A stretch of 64,000 nt of DNA, taken from NCBI GenBank assembly GCA_026413225.1, contig CM048557.1:4642501-4706500 (forward strand), read 5' to 3'. The notes beneath the pieces are model-generated. The model did no database searches. It saw nothing but the letters and a program-made list of their open reading frames with translations, and was not told where the DNA came from. The translations under genes and the position numbers were made by a program. Positions 21,051 to 34,250 of the stretch are shown in pieces. The DNA is from Otis tarda. Lineage: Eukaryota > Chordata > Aves > Otidiformes > Otididae. Within the stretch, counting starts at the first letter, position 1, and every line of letters starts with the position of its first letter.

Positions 21051-24000
21051 AGACTTTGTGGAATAAGCTGCATTCAGCATGCCAGCGCACTATGAAGAGC
21101 CATTTGGGGTTTCATCTTAGAATGATCAGTGGATGCTGTCTACAATGGAGTCTATAAAAGAGGTACCTACAAGGCAAAGCATCAGGACTTTTGGGAGTGG
21201 TGTTTGTCTTTGGCCTTACACAGAGACCTTTAAAAAAAAAAAGTTTGTGAAGAAAGCTGTAATTAGACACTAAGAAAAGTCTTGGAAAGGATTCAAGATT
21301 AAAAAAAAACCAACCTAATAAATGATGGAACGGAGATTCCACAGTCTGGAAAGAAAGCTAATGTGGAAGAGTTTCTGGGGGAATCAGAGGATAGGTTTTA
21401 GAGTGGAGGAGCCATGACCAGATTTTCTGGGCTGCAGTCCAGAATGTGTAAGAGAGTCTGGCCTCCCTGTAATACTTCAGCGGAGATAAAAGAAAATCAT
21501 GACTTCTGTTAAAAACAGTCATTCCCAGCCTGAAACCGAAATAACTCTAGGCAACTGTACTAACTCAGTTTTTAAATCATCAGAAGAACTGAGCTACAGC
21601 TCTGAGTGCTTAAATGGCAAACTAGAGTTCAGCAATGTATTTGTGTCTCAAATGGGTACCTGACTGGTGGCACCCCACAAGCCCATGCAGGACTGCTAAG
21701 CTTCTTATCATCTCTTTTGCTTAAGTGTTTGAAGCCTCTTCAAAGTTTGCAATGATAATGCTCAGCTAGTTTTGAAGAAACACCAAATCATGGAAGAAAC
21801 TGTGACACTAAATGTGTAAACCCACAATCTTGTGACCTGAAGTCACAGCTTAGGTGTTCTGACTTGGTGGCCAGCCAGCAAGGCCTGGAAGGCTGGCTGG
21901 TGAATTCAGAGGGGGAAAAGGCCAGTTCATTTGGACAGAACAAAGCTACTACTTTGGAAAAGTCACCATATCTATATACCTCTCAAAGCAGGGAGGTTCT
22001 TGTGCAAAGTGTGTAGGAGAAGGGGAACAGAAAAACCTAAACTAGATTTAAAATGAAGCTCAGTCATTGTATGGATGGCTATGTAGGGTGTGACTGTATG
22101 GATTATCAGGGGTCAAGACACTGATCAAGGAGAGACCCTCCCCAAGATAAATTAACATCGTGTTATAAACTCAGTGTTTCATGGCATGCTTTTTGTTAAG
22201 TTGCTAAAAAATCATATCATACAGGAATAACCTCATTATTCTGTTGAGATGAAACAAGGAATACAGACACCAAGGAATATCTTCTGTTCTGAAATATTCA
22301 TAAGTTTTTTTGTTTTCTTTTTCTACTGACACAAACAGTCAAAAAGCAGCCTGGAGGAAATGTCCTTCGCTTTTGGAAAATGAGTTGGTAATTTATTCAC
22401 ATAAGGCCATGTAGTCATTTTGAATTAGCACATTGTAGAATCTACTAATAAAGTGAAGTCAGTTTACATTTTAAATAACCTTTAATATTTGTAAAAGTAA
22501 ATATCCCTTAATTTCTCAGCAATTTAGATGTAATGGAAATTGTCAGAAATTTTAATTTCTCCTCATTTAGCTCACTCACAATGGCTGTCAAACAGTCAAG
22601 TGATATGACGTAAAGTACTGCTAATCGTTTCAGCACAAGACAGTACTTCAAAGGTAAGGCAAAGGATGTGCAGACACTAATGAAATTTTATTATCAGAAC
22701 ATAGAATTAGAATTGTGACAAGAGACAATGGTGGCAGTGACATGCAACTAGAATGTTAAGCCTCTGAAATCTCCAAGCTGAGTCTTGCAGACAAAAATAG
22801 CTAGAGCTACAGACTTCTTAATAGTCTTAAATGGAAATTGAATGGGCTAAATTAATCAAATGAACAAACTATAGGGAATTACAAAAAAAGGCTCATTCTG
22901 TATTTTCAGGCTATTAACCTGCAGGGCCGTTATGTCCTGTTATAATGGTGTGGTTTGCGATCCATGTGTTGCTCCTCTGAGAGTACGTGGTTTTGTAGTT
23001 CATAGGGAAACATGTAAAGCTCCTAAGACAGCATGGCGTGATGATTTTTGTAAGCACACTCACTGAAGGCAGACCTCACTGAAAGCAGGTCTTGTTTCAC
23101 ATGATCAAGCCAATTCTGTCTGTGTATTTCTGAATAGGTGAGAGTGAGAAGTTTGCTTCAGAGCAGGTACTTGATCCCAAGCATATGAAAGGTTAAGTGA
23201 TTAATTTAACTGGCTTGTGGGTGTCCACTACTATTTTGGTGTTCACTAAAAGAATATCTTTACAGAAACCTATGAGAATCTGTCAGGTGTTAAAGAAGAA
23301 ACAGCTTTGAGATTAGTGGGTTTACTTGAATTTAGTCCTTAAGTATTTGTAAAGTAGCTGTCACTGTCCTCTCTGCGCTTTCAGAAGTCCCTGAACTGTG
23401 GCAGGTGTCCTGTTGCCCTGTGAGCCTCAGCAGCTGCAAGGGGAAATGGAAAATACCACCTGGAATTTATTAGGTTTACTTCTTTTTGAATTTCAATTAA
23501 ACTTGGGTAAGAGTGATCAAAGTCTGAAAAAATTCTCTCTTCTGTGGAGAGGACCTGTCCTTTGCTATTAGGAACTTGGTCTCTGATTCTTGGATCAGTC
23601 CCATCTACAGTGACATCGGAGATAGAAAAGTATTTAAGAAGAGTTGGAGAGGAAAGAGACCCATCATTGTATTCTACACGTGTGGTTTTAGGCCCTTTTA
23701 AAGAATTTCTGTTTCCTATTCCCTAGGAGTCCTGTAAGAATAGTACAGCTTTCTGAAAACTCAGCCTCAGCATGGAGGCAGGAGTGGGGAGCTCTTCCGC
23801 AGCTTCCAAAGGACACAATCCAGCAGGAAGTCTGCGGTGTCAGGTACTGGCTTTCCCTTCCCAATCTGTAGAGCAGCTATAGGCTTTGGGGAATGAAACA
23901 GAAGCATTTTGCGTGTACAACTGAGGCTGGAAAATTGTTGCCAAACTGCTCTAGCACACCAGAGTAGTGCATATTCCTTAGAGTATAATTTCTAGGTTCA

Positions 24001-26399
24001 TTTTAAATGGGGATGCAAGGCACATTATTTTCTTTAGGAGATACTTCTGTGCTCTAACGGATCTCTCAGCAAGAAGGGAGGCTTTCCTCTGCACAATAAG
24101 AAGGTCACAAAAATAATGTAATTTATTAGCTCTACCACGTAATTCCATGAACGTGGCAGTAACACTGGTTTCTAAATAGACAGATGAGGCCACAGTATGT
24201 ATCATTAAGATATTGCTTTGGTCTGGCAGGATAGTCCAGTTTTTAAGTCCTTGTCAAGATAGTCTATTCCTGGTGCTTTCTGCTTGGAGCTGCTGCATTT
24301 TAATTCCAGGGAATGTGGCTGTATCCCACCATCCCTTTTCCTATTCTCTGTCTACAGTGGCTGCATTTTATCTTTCCCATTTTCTCCTAAACTCTTCCAT
24401 TTTTTTCCCTTCTCTTGCCTTTTCTTCCTCTGTAGTTTTTATCCTTGCAGAGGCCATCTCCAGAGAGTCCTAAAATAGATAATTCATGTTCCCTCGTGCT
24501 ATTTCCTGTGCCACACTGCCACTCCCCTGCCAGCTCTGAGTGTAAACATGTAAGGATTCAAGCTATGCTAGTACAGATACTTGCCAAGGGCAAACTAACC
24601 CAGAGTGCTTGATCATTAGCTGAAAGCAAACTGCACATTGTACATGCACATATGTTGTCTGTTTACAGTTTTGATTCCATTGCTAAGTTATGCAAGTCTA
24701 GTAGTCAGGGAACAAAACCAATACCACATATGTTTGGTAACTAACCAAACCCATGATTTGTCCTCACAATAAAAAGGAAAAAAAAAAAAAAAGAGTAAAA
24801 AGCTTGTATTCCACTTAGTAACACAATTTGGAACAGAGGTGACACATGGTTTGAAAATATTTGGGGTGTTGTGTTAATAGTAAATGCAGATCAAATTCTG
24901 GATGGGCAATATTCAGCTGTGTTGCTGAAGGGAGAGGAAACATTGCCACATGGCTCACGCAGTCCGGCCAGCACCACGCGTACGGTGAGTATCCGCAGCA
25001 AGCTGCTCTGCAGAATTTAACCACTGCGTAACAGTTTCTGCTCAGTTTCAGATTCTCACAATTAGTTCGTATGCAGCTGAATACATCAGAAAAAGGGTCA
25101 TCAAATGAATCTTTGTGAATTAGTTGTTCAGGAAAGAAGAAAGACTGTTCTCAGAGCTCTGGCCCAGGAGCTGGAGGTTTCAGACTGTAGTGGCATGGCC
25201 TCTCTGCTCCAGCTCCACACCAATGACATGGGGATAGCAGCTCTCCCTTCACTAATGAGGATGTTGGAGGATTAACGAACTGAAGACTGTGCTATGCTTA
25301 TGGGGTCACAAAGCTATTTAAAATGGATAGATCTGTAGCCTGCCATATCCACTACCAGTCCTCATCAGTGATGTCAGTGAAGCTTTATGTGAGTGTACGA
25401 GTCTCGCCATGAGAGCAAAGGAGACTGACCGCCTGGTAGAAAGCTTCTTATCTTGCTATGGCATGCCTCAACAGTGAAGCTTTCCTTGATCTGCAAAACC
25501 TCTTGCATGTAACATTCACGTGTATTTTGGAAGGACTGTTAATTACACAAAAAGGCATGCAAGGAAAATTCACATTCTTGTTGGGAGCAAGAAATTGTTG
25601 TCCTGGCAACAGCAAGTATCTGGAATTTTTTTATATTTTTCTTTTTCTTCTTTTTTTTTTTTTCCCCCCCAGCCTTGCATTGGATTTGCAGTGCCCTGCA
25701 AGAGGCCTCTCAGGCTTTAGCTGTTCCTCTGAGTTATAATGGCCAGGTTTGTCCTTCAAGTAGAGTTTCATGCAGTACTCTGCAGGGGCGGTCTTGATGC
25801 TGGTTTTTCTCTCGCTAGACTTAGATTGGTATAAAAGTGGCGTAGCAGAATCAAGTTCGTTCTTGGATGAGAAGGTCTGTCTTAGACAATGAGCTGCAGT
25901 TCAAATTTTAGTTAAAATGCACTTGTGCACTTCATAGAAACAACAATTCTTGGAAGTGAAAAGCTTTATGTGCAGAGAGAAATTACATGGAACTTATTTT
26001 CCTTCAAATTAAGGTGGCTCTTGGAAGATCAGCAGAAAAGCTGCAGAGCTAACTGGCTTATCTTAGTGTATTGGTACCAGTATAGCGTATTGGACTGGGA
26101 TAAATTAACAATTATTAATCTATACCTCTCCTAATAGAGTTGAAAATGCAAGCACAATATTTTGTAAAGGGGGAAAAACCTTGAAATTGTCATAAACCTC
26201 TTCTCTTCACCTTTAATACAACCTCTTGGTTTTTAATTACTCCTGTAAAGTGGAGCAATCACAGGATCCTCCTGTGACATTTTCAAGTTTTCTGTCTGCT
26301 CCACTTACGAGAAACAAATGGGTCTGCTCAGCTCCATCTAGATTGAGTTTTTCATGAAGTCATTACTTCTGTCACAGGGACTATTTTCAAATTGAAAAA

Positions 26400-26560
26400 T
26401 CTGAAACAATAAATGATGGTGAAGCAGTTAATAACTGTTAAGAAATCACATTTGGAAAATTGCATTTAAGCAATAACCTTTCTCCCTGTAATTAAATGAC
26501 AGAAAGGTCCTGGTTTTAATTAAGTCAGCAATTTATAGTTATGAAGCTATACTTCACTAT
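26400..26560. promoter_or_regulatory. Candidate conserved non-coding element (homeodomain-site cluster)
   Basis: GTAATTAAATGAC (26488-26500) and TTTTAATTAAGTCAGCA (26514-26530) lie 14 bases apart, together with GCAATTTATAG just downstream. TAATTA-type cores in CpG-poor, non-repetitive DNA near a developmental gene are typical of enhancers. No activity or conservation can be shown from this sequence. Confidence 0.25.
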
Positions 26561-26879
26561 GCAGATTAGAAGATGATAGGTCACAGAACACCCTGAGTGC
26601 ATTTTTAGCGGAGCTGATCTGGTAATTACTCCACTGTTCAGTGGTGACCACAGTGAACCGTATCTCTAGATTAAACAATTTTCTTTTCCCTGCTCCATGA
26701 TGTATAACCAGGATGAGTAAATGTACCACTAGGACTGCATCGAACATCTTTAAATTAAAATGGATTTTAAATGAGGGGGCATGAGCGAAGAAAGTAATGT
26801 TTGAAGAACAGCGGTAGAAATGAATGGGCCACTAGGCAAGTCTTGCAAGCAGAGAATATATCATTGTTTTACAGGGCTT

Positions 26880-27120
26880 TCTATCTCGCGCCTGAATGTT
26901 TGGTGCAGATTTATGAGGAAGTAAAATGCTAATGTTAGTGTATTTATAAACATATGATGGGGGTTTCATCTATAATTTATTCCCAGGCCCTGCATTATGC
27001 AGCCCATGAAAGAAAATGAAATGCTGTGTTGGACAGCGAAAGAGTTCATTAATACAGCTTTCACATTTTATTTAACTAACCCCTAGCTCATATTACACAT
27101 TGATTATTACATTGTGAGAT
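26880..27120. promoter_or_regulatory. Candidate conserved non-coding element
   Basis: A non-repetitive patch with TGCATTATGCA (26991-27001, near-palindromic octamer-like), TTCATTAATAC, TGATTATTACATTGTG (homeodomain plus SOX-like ATTGTG) and ATAATTTATTCC. It has no open frame of note. The call rests on motif density only. Confidence 0.25.
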
Positions 27121-30100
27121 GTTTTTGAGCACTTATTGTGTTCTGTTCCTCAGGCCTTTTGCTAGCTACTTCAGTAAGATTTCAGCAGCATTCGACTGTC
27201 TTATTTCAACTAGCAGTAAGTACATTCACTTGCCCTTCAGGCATATGAACAATGTATGTATATTTATGGATATTTATTTTTTCTGAAAGAGTTGGAGGAA
27301 CAGATGTAAAGTTAAGTATTACTGTTTACTAGTAAAATGTGTTATTTTAGTTAGATACTCATTAAATAACCTGTACTCAAGTTGCACTACAGAAGCAGTT
27401 CTAATCAAATATAACTACAGCGTAAGCCTTGCTGAACCAGAGTTTGTAAATAAGAAATATTCAAACAGCACTTTAGTTTACAGTTACTACTTCCTTTTAC
27501 TCATAAACAAATTAATTCATTGGCCAGAATAACTTCTTTAATGGGTCAAATTAGCTATCAGTGTAAATTGCCAGCACTACATGGAAATCTGTTGAGATTT
27601 GCCAATACAGCAGCCTGGAATTTGCTTACAGAGCTCTGTTTTCCCGTATGTTACAACGGGGTGTGTGTTGAGCGGGAAGGGTGGCATGTATGGAAAGGGA
27701 TGAACAGCCAGCTACAAGATGATATTTATGAGAGTGGACATCAGTAACTATTGATGTTAAGTGAAGACAGCAGATGATGTTTTTCAAGTTTACTGATACA
27801 AATACTTGCTTACAATTTCTTTTTACTCTGTTTAATGGGTGATTGTTTATGTTTATTCTTAGGTTTTTGCAAACCTTATTCTAATTCTCTCTGACTTTAA
27901 CAGGAAGGAGCATCAGCCAGCAGTAGGCAATGGCAGGATTCTGTCAAGGTTGAATCTGTCTAAAGAGAGCAAGGAAAAGAAAGACAAGAGTAGCATCTCT
28001 CAAGCACAGCTACTGGTGCCTTTTCTTCCAGGTTTTGAGATTTGTGGGAGGCAAGTTCTGTAGAGCCACGTCTTTAGATTTGCTGAGAGCATCAACGAAT
28101 AATATACAGCGCTGAATACCAGGTTTCTAAAATATGCAGTGATTTAACTGAATGAGAAATAGTTTGAATAATGATAAGCCTGGAAAGGTCTCATAGAATC
28201 AGAAATCTTAGGAGGTTTCTTCTTTTAAAAGAGGAGAAATCTCCACTGTAAATATTCTGGAATGCTGGGAGAATGTGAAAAGAATGGAACAACCTTTTAT
28301 TTCATGTGCTTTCTTTTGCTTATTTTTTTCTGTTGAAGGGACTGACAGTTAAATTAATCAATGACAGAGCTTTGTGGCTTCCCCACCACCACATACACGT
28401 GCATCTACCCACCTCCACCATATTTATTCTGTATGGACAGAAACAAGCTTAACACCTCCTTCATATAGCTAACTGTATATAACTTTGTTCTGAGGCATCC
28501 AAATGTTTACAATGAAGTTTAGAGATGATGGCTGTTCAGTTTGCTTAAACATTTGAGCAAAACAAGGGGACAGCTCTTTGGCTGCACAGTAAGCAATGGG
28601 AATTTAGCCCAATGTACTGGTCATCTAGTATAAAGGATAGATTTTGTACACTTTACAAAGTCCTGGGGAAGCTGGGTGAGCAGACACTTAAAGGTCAGCA
28701 AAGCAAGCAACAGTTAGTTAGCAGAGACATGCCTTGGGTTCAATAACCTTGACATGTTTTCACACCACTGAGTTGTGAACTCTTTTCAGAAGTCCCCAAT
28801 GTATTAGGATAAGAACAGCTTTCCCTCATTACAGTTGGCTTGTATTCCTTCTCTTTTCATTCTTCTTGCTTTCTTTTTTGTTCAATATTTTTATGGTACT
28901 TAGGTAGTGCAATGAAATTACCTTTTTTTTTTTTTCCCCTTACCTCCACCGATGTTTACAATCCTCAGTTGGTACTACAGCATCTCATGGCAAAGAAGTT
29001 TCAGAAAGCTACTGTGTTGAAGGAATCCGCAGATCAAATTTTAGGTATTTTTAAAGGTCTTCCATAGCAATATGTGACATTTGGAATTAAAAGGATGGAG
29101 ATGCAGAGTTGCAGAGCCCTAATCCCTGAAGATGTAGCACAAATAACATGGGGGCCCAAATGTCTTCTGCGTAACACTGGGGACAAACAAAAAGCCATGT
29201 GCATCCAAATTACAGGATCTACAATCTGTGAAGCTTGAAGCACAGAGATGAACACCTACTCTTTATTAACAATTACCTTCTGTCACACCAGCCTCTTGTT
29301 ATAAACAGATCCGCTTCTCGGCTGCCTGGAAGTTAACGGTAAATGGAAATATGTGAGATCTTAACTGGCTTCCACAGAAATGGAAGTTATCCTCAACTCC
29401 TATATTAAGACAGTTTAATCAGGATTTGTTTTGTTGCCTCTGAGGAGCATAAATGTACCATCTTGTTTTCTCCTGAAACAGGTGGAATTACTTATACTTA
29501 AAGGTACAAGTTTCCTTTCATTTCTTGCAGAGTCTAAGGAAGTTCATGGTAATATTCCCTGTAGACAAGGCCATCAAGATAGCTGTCATGAAGCATGGGG
29601 ACATAAAATAAATTGATGACAGAAGGATTATGCATAGGATCATGTATACCCACCATATAAGGACTTCTAGAGGAAATCTCCCTCCAAGACAGCCCATTCT
29701 TTCTATGTTACATCTAGAAAAGAGACATACAATTAAGATGGGCAGGAAAGAATTTGAATTATGGAGAGGTACATGCTTCCTGATGTGTTTGACAGCAGAA
29801 ATCAGGCAGGGAAAGCTGATGAATTCTTATACTTCTCAGGGGAAAAAGTGAATTTGAATCGATGTGACAAAAAATTGTCGAGTGATACTAGCATGCTTTG
29901 GAAAAAGTGGTAAAATCTCTCCACCCTCTCTTGTACTGTGGAGTTCTTGAAGAACACCTTATCAAATTCATTTTAGTTATGGTAGCTTTGTGGAGAAGCC
30001 TATTTGAAAATGCTGGAGTAAAGTACTCTTACTATGCTGTGAATCAGAATATTAGCTTCAGTCTCACCATTTTACCCACAGGCAAGTATGGTGCCACTTA

Positions 30101-33100
30101 CACTGGCTTTCAAGCAATTCCTGCAGCTGCTCAGTTTCTGATTTTAAGTTCTGCCTCTACTGTTGAAACAATTACACTGAGCAGTTTTAATTGTTCCATT
30201 GGATCACTGTGGTTGTAGAGAGGAAGCACAATCCACAGAATAGCGTGATGGGTGTTAGCACTTACTCGTTTCTTCCTTTTGCCGATGACTCTTTAATGAC
30301 ACGGAGGTTACATATTCACTATTTCAGTTGTCACCAGAAAGCCCTTATGGGAGGTACTGTACGAACAGAACAAAAAGCTGGCCCTGCCCCAAGGAGTTCT
30401 CAATCCAGGTACAAATTACAGATGATAGATTAATCCAGAGAAGTTGTTCTGTGGTGTCTGATCCGAAGAGGACTGAAAGCTGGCGACTGGTGAAAAGTAT
30501 CTCAAGTGAACAACCTGTTTGGGGAGTGGGGAGTGTGAACTAGGGCTGCTGCTCAGGTGAAGACACGCAGGAGGAGGGTGCAGCTCAACAGCTGCAGGAA
30601 TAATGAACGTGGATGTTGCAGGGGCCGTGGCTGCGCGCAGAGAGTAGAGCCATGAGCTGGAATGGGAAAGGAAAGCTGTTATCAACTAATAACCTTTCCC
30701 TGTGTGTATCATGGGCTAATACATACTTGTCTCCATCTTTAAAGGCCCTTGGGCGCTCTGAATGCCTTCTGACACTTTATTTCAGGGATTACAAATCCAT
30801 CAAGATGGACATTTTGTTAAAAATTAGGGAAGTCACTGTTAATGAATTTTTGGATTTGAAAGTAAAAAGTCAAAAAGCTAGAGTTTACATAAACTAGATT
30901 ATGCATTGCAGCTAGATTATGCCTAAAACACAAAGCTCAACTTTGAAAAGCAGATATTCACTCAGCTTTCTTCAGTAGGTCAGTTGGGACATAAATGTGT
31001 AAATATCGGTAGCAATTTGAGCGTCAGTTCCTACAGCGTGTTCGGTTGAGTGTGTTTACAGGAGTAAATGAGAATAGCCTTGCAGAAGCTTCAACAGATG
31101 CTGAGGATCAAAATGTGAAACCTGTGCACCCCATTCTATCCCGTGCTGTGCATAGTGCTGTCAGCCCCTAGCCTGGGCTGCTAAATTTGCACAGTAAAGT
31201 ATTGGACTTCTTCCCCTTAATTTGGTTGGGAAAAGTGTGAGGTTTGTCAAGTTGAAGCCTCTAAAGTTTGGGGTTTTTTTTGCCTGTCAGAGAGAGCCTT
31301 GTCAGTTTTCTTGGTGACTACGTAAGTGTTCAGTCTTCTGGCTTACAGGAGGATCATCAGACCCATATTTTCTGGCCTCTGCTCATAAGCCGGAGTGCTG
31401 ACAGTCAATATTGTGGGTTTTGCTGAGCAGCCTGACAGTGCTGCCAAGAGATTCCTTAATTCCTCTCAGATTTTTGAAATCTCTTTTGGAGTATTTTACT
31501 AATTCTTGTGCTAGTGCACTTGACTCTGCTTAAAGAAGCCACGACACAATGCACTTTACTGATGCACTGTTGAAAACTGCCAAAACAACTCATGCATCAA
31601 ACCCCAGCCTTTATTCTGTTGTTTTAACTGTATTTGTTTGAACAAACATCGGTTAGCAATATCACACTGTCTTGTAATAAGATAGTATGTAAAAATTTTA
31701 GGAACAATCCATTAATGAGAAATGATACCTCCTTGTTCATCCCGAAAGGTCTCTGCCAACCTTGTACCAAGGGCAGTCAGGAGTCTCATGTTGTGTAAGT
31801 GGTCTCTGTTACATTCTGCTCCCTGTCTGAACTGCAGACTTCACAGCGGGATACTTTATCTTTGATTGCAGCATTCATGTCTGGAAAGAACAGGACATCT
31901 CAAACACTGTTTTTACACTTTTCAACACCCAAATGGGAGCTGCACATTATGTCTGCGATGTCTCACCTCAAGTTGTGTGGTACTAGAATAGTCTTTGTGT
32001 GGAGTCCCATCTTTCATTGCAGTTTTGTCTAGGTTAGGGTGGAAGTCACATGGCCTTTTTTATAACGGCCACCGATGTAAAATCTCTTGTAAAATCTAAA
32101 TGAGTTTCTTAACTAAGCTTTTAAAATTTTGATTTAAAAGCACACAACAGGGTAAGTTTACTTCTTTCTGTACTCTGAATCGATAAAGAAGCTATTTAAA
32201 GCATTTATTCCGTGAAATGCATGTTGTGGCTAAAGAGTGAGTGTTAAGTCCATTATATAAGGGATTATATTCAATTTTCTTTGTCCCAGCACCTTGCTGT
32301 GTCTCCCCATCAACTCGCTGGGAACCAGTGAAGGTCACAATCTGTGCCTGAGTCACCTCTTGAAAAGTAAGCATAGTAGCACACTGGAGGTGTAGCAAGG
32401 CTAATTGCAGTTGGCATTGGTGTGTGAGAAAGGGTTTAAATGTTAAGGGAGAGTGCCATGGCCGTAGCTAGGGAAGTAGCTTGGGGAGGGTATTTTTGTA
32501 TGGCATCTTCAGGAATTGTTTACCTGAAGTCTACAGGGTGAAAAATGTTCTCTCTAATGTTGCTGGCAGTAATTTGCGGTCATTTCTGGTACAAATGGAC
32601 ACAGCTCTGTTCTATTTATGGAAGGTTCCTGTAGTGTGTGCAGGTCTCCTGCTGACTTCAGTGAAGCTGTGCCCACTTTACAAGGCCTGTAAACCTGGCC
32701 CGTGCACTCTGCCAGTCACTCGTCAGGTCTGAGATACAAAGCCAGCCTGAAAGCTGTCAATATTTATGTAATTCTGCATGAAGATTACTATCTTGGGGCA
32801 AGCCCAACAAGGAAGAGAAATTTTGCATGCTCAGACCAAAACTAGTAACGTTTAAGTACTTAATTCTTTTTTTTCCTGGGAGATTTGTCCATTAACTTTA
32901 ATGAAGCTTTTTCTAGGCTTACAAGTCTGAAGAGAGCTATTAAACAAAAGGGATAGAGTTTGCTTGCCAGGCATTTTCTCTGCTCTCTCGGTTCTGTTTC
33001 TTTATGGCCAGAGAAACAATTTCAGCCATATGTCTTTAAAGCAATGCTAACACTTAGTGACCAGTTAAGTAAATCCCACTTGTTAAATTCTTGTGGCTGC

Positions 33101-34006
33101 GTTATGCTGGGAGCCTTACTCTAAGGGCCCTGTTCTGTCACTGCTTGTTTTTTTCCACGTTAAATGAAGTGACTTGGATGCGATATACAGATTGGTGATG
33201 CAGGAGAAATCCTCTTCTGCCACTGAAAGGTGGCACAGTACAAAACTGTAACTGTTATTTTCCCTCTTCTGTAAAAGGTAAAACCAAGAAACTTGTTTGA
33301 TTTCCTGGGCCTCAGGCTAACGAGGCAGAGCCTGGATGAAAGCCAAGCTGTAGATGGCCGCCTTTTCTTGTGGCTGAAGTAGGAGTCAAAGGATTTGTGT
33401 GGGATTTGCTTTCTTAGGCCTCTTCAGTTTGCACTTGGACCAGTGGCATTAGAAAACTAAACGGCAGTGAGCCAGTTTGGATGCAGTGTCTCACCTCTGT
33501 GGCACCTGCAGTGTCCGCTTCCTGTCACAGTGGCGGACATAAGCATCCCTGAAAATCTTACAGATTCGTGTTTGGAATTCCTGAGTGTTCCTGGAACAGA
33601 AACTGTGATTGCCGATATCTTTCTCCCAGACCAAAGAGATAAATGATGTTTACGTCCGTTTGCCTGCCTTCTCAGCAGGGGGTGTGTCCCTCCCGTAGCC
33701 CTCGCGCTTACCAGCCCCTGCCTCCCTTCACAAACACCGAGGTACCACATTCATCTCTTACTCTTCGGTGGGATTAAGGCCCACGCATTCCGGATATGCT
33801 CCAGTTTAAGATGAGCGCCTAATCTGTACCCATATCATCTCCGTTATAACCTTGCCAAGAAATGCCCAAGATTTATTTGTGTACCGTATACCTTCTTTCA
33901 ATTACAAAATGCTGTTCTGAAGTCATAGCTCAGGAGTTCTGGCCTTATTTCTCTTACAAATTGCTTATATGGATTTCTCTTGCTTGAAAATTAATTGACC
34001 ATACAA

Positions 34007-34060
34007 TAAACTGTTTTCCCTTGAGCAGGGACTATTCTGTTTCCTATGACGTTACAGTAA
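34007..34060 (+). repeat. Eroded ancient repeat fragment
   Basis: CTTGAGCAGGGACTATTCTG near 34020-34039 resembles the 'GTAAGCTCCTTGAGCAGGGACTGTCTC' segment of ancient amniote repeats. It sits directly beside the palindromic element at 34071. Short and diverged. Confidence 0.35.
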
Positions 34061-34070
34061 GCTGTCTTTG

Positions 34071-34250
34071 GGCCAAATATTTAAAGGTATTTAGGTGCTT
34101 AAAGATGCAGGTAATGTGAATTTTCCGAAATACCTAGCTGCCTAATACACAGCGATTTCAGTGGGAGTTGCCATCTAAGAGCTTCTAAAAATCCCACTGT
34201 GCACCCATCTGCTGCTTTAAGCACCTGAATTCCTTTAAAAAACAGGTCCT
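34071..34250. mobile_element. Palindromic MITE-like element, ancient sauropsid repeat
   Basis: An imperfect inverted repeat of about 180 bp. The left arm (34080-34110) has TTTAAAGGTATTTAGGTGCT and the right arm (34209-34239) reads on the opposite strand TTTAAAGGAATTCAGGTGCT. Roughly 27 of 32 arm positions pair. The interior contains GATTTCAGTGGGAGTTG. This layout matches a palindromic repeat common in turtles, crocodilians and birds ('TATTTAGGTGCCTAAA ... CAATGGGAGTTAGG'). It has no coding capacity, so any spread depended on a transposase elsewhere. I do not assign a family name. Confidence 0.7.

Larger units (their letters stand above)
18030..33999. other. Intergenic; no gene seen
   Basis: About 16 kb without a supportable exon. 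It holds a 24-bp palindrome (19081-19104), an ancient MIR/L3-like fragment (20969-21050), a poly-T/poly-C tract with a following AG (25651-25672), and AT-rich, homeodomain-motif-dense patches at about 22380-22640, 26400-26560 and 26880-27120. The rest shows nothing distinctive. Confidence 0.6.

Noticed and set aside
24350..24440. Pyrimidine-rich run ending CCTCTGTAG considered as a splice acceptor of a hidden exon
   Set aside because: The downstream frame ends quickly and has no recognised coding content, and no donor pairing can be argued.
34071..34250. Hairpin considered as a microRNA precursor
   Set aside because: Arms belong to a known type of palindromic repeat, and the fold is longer and more evenly paired than a typical precursor; no small-RNA evidence is available.
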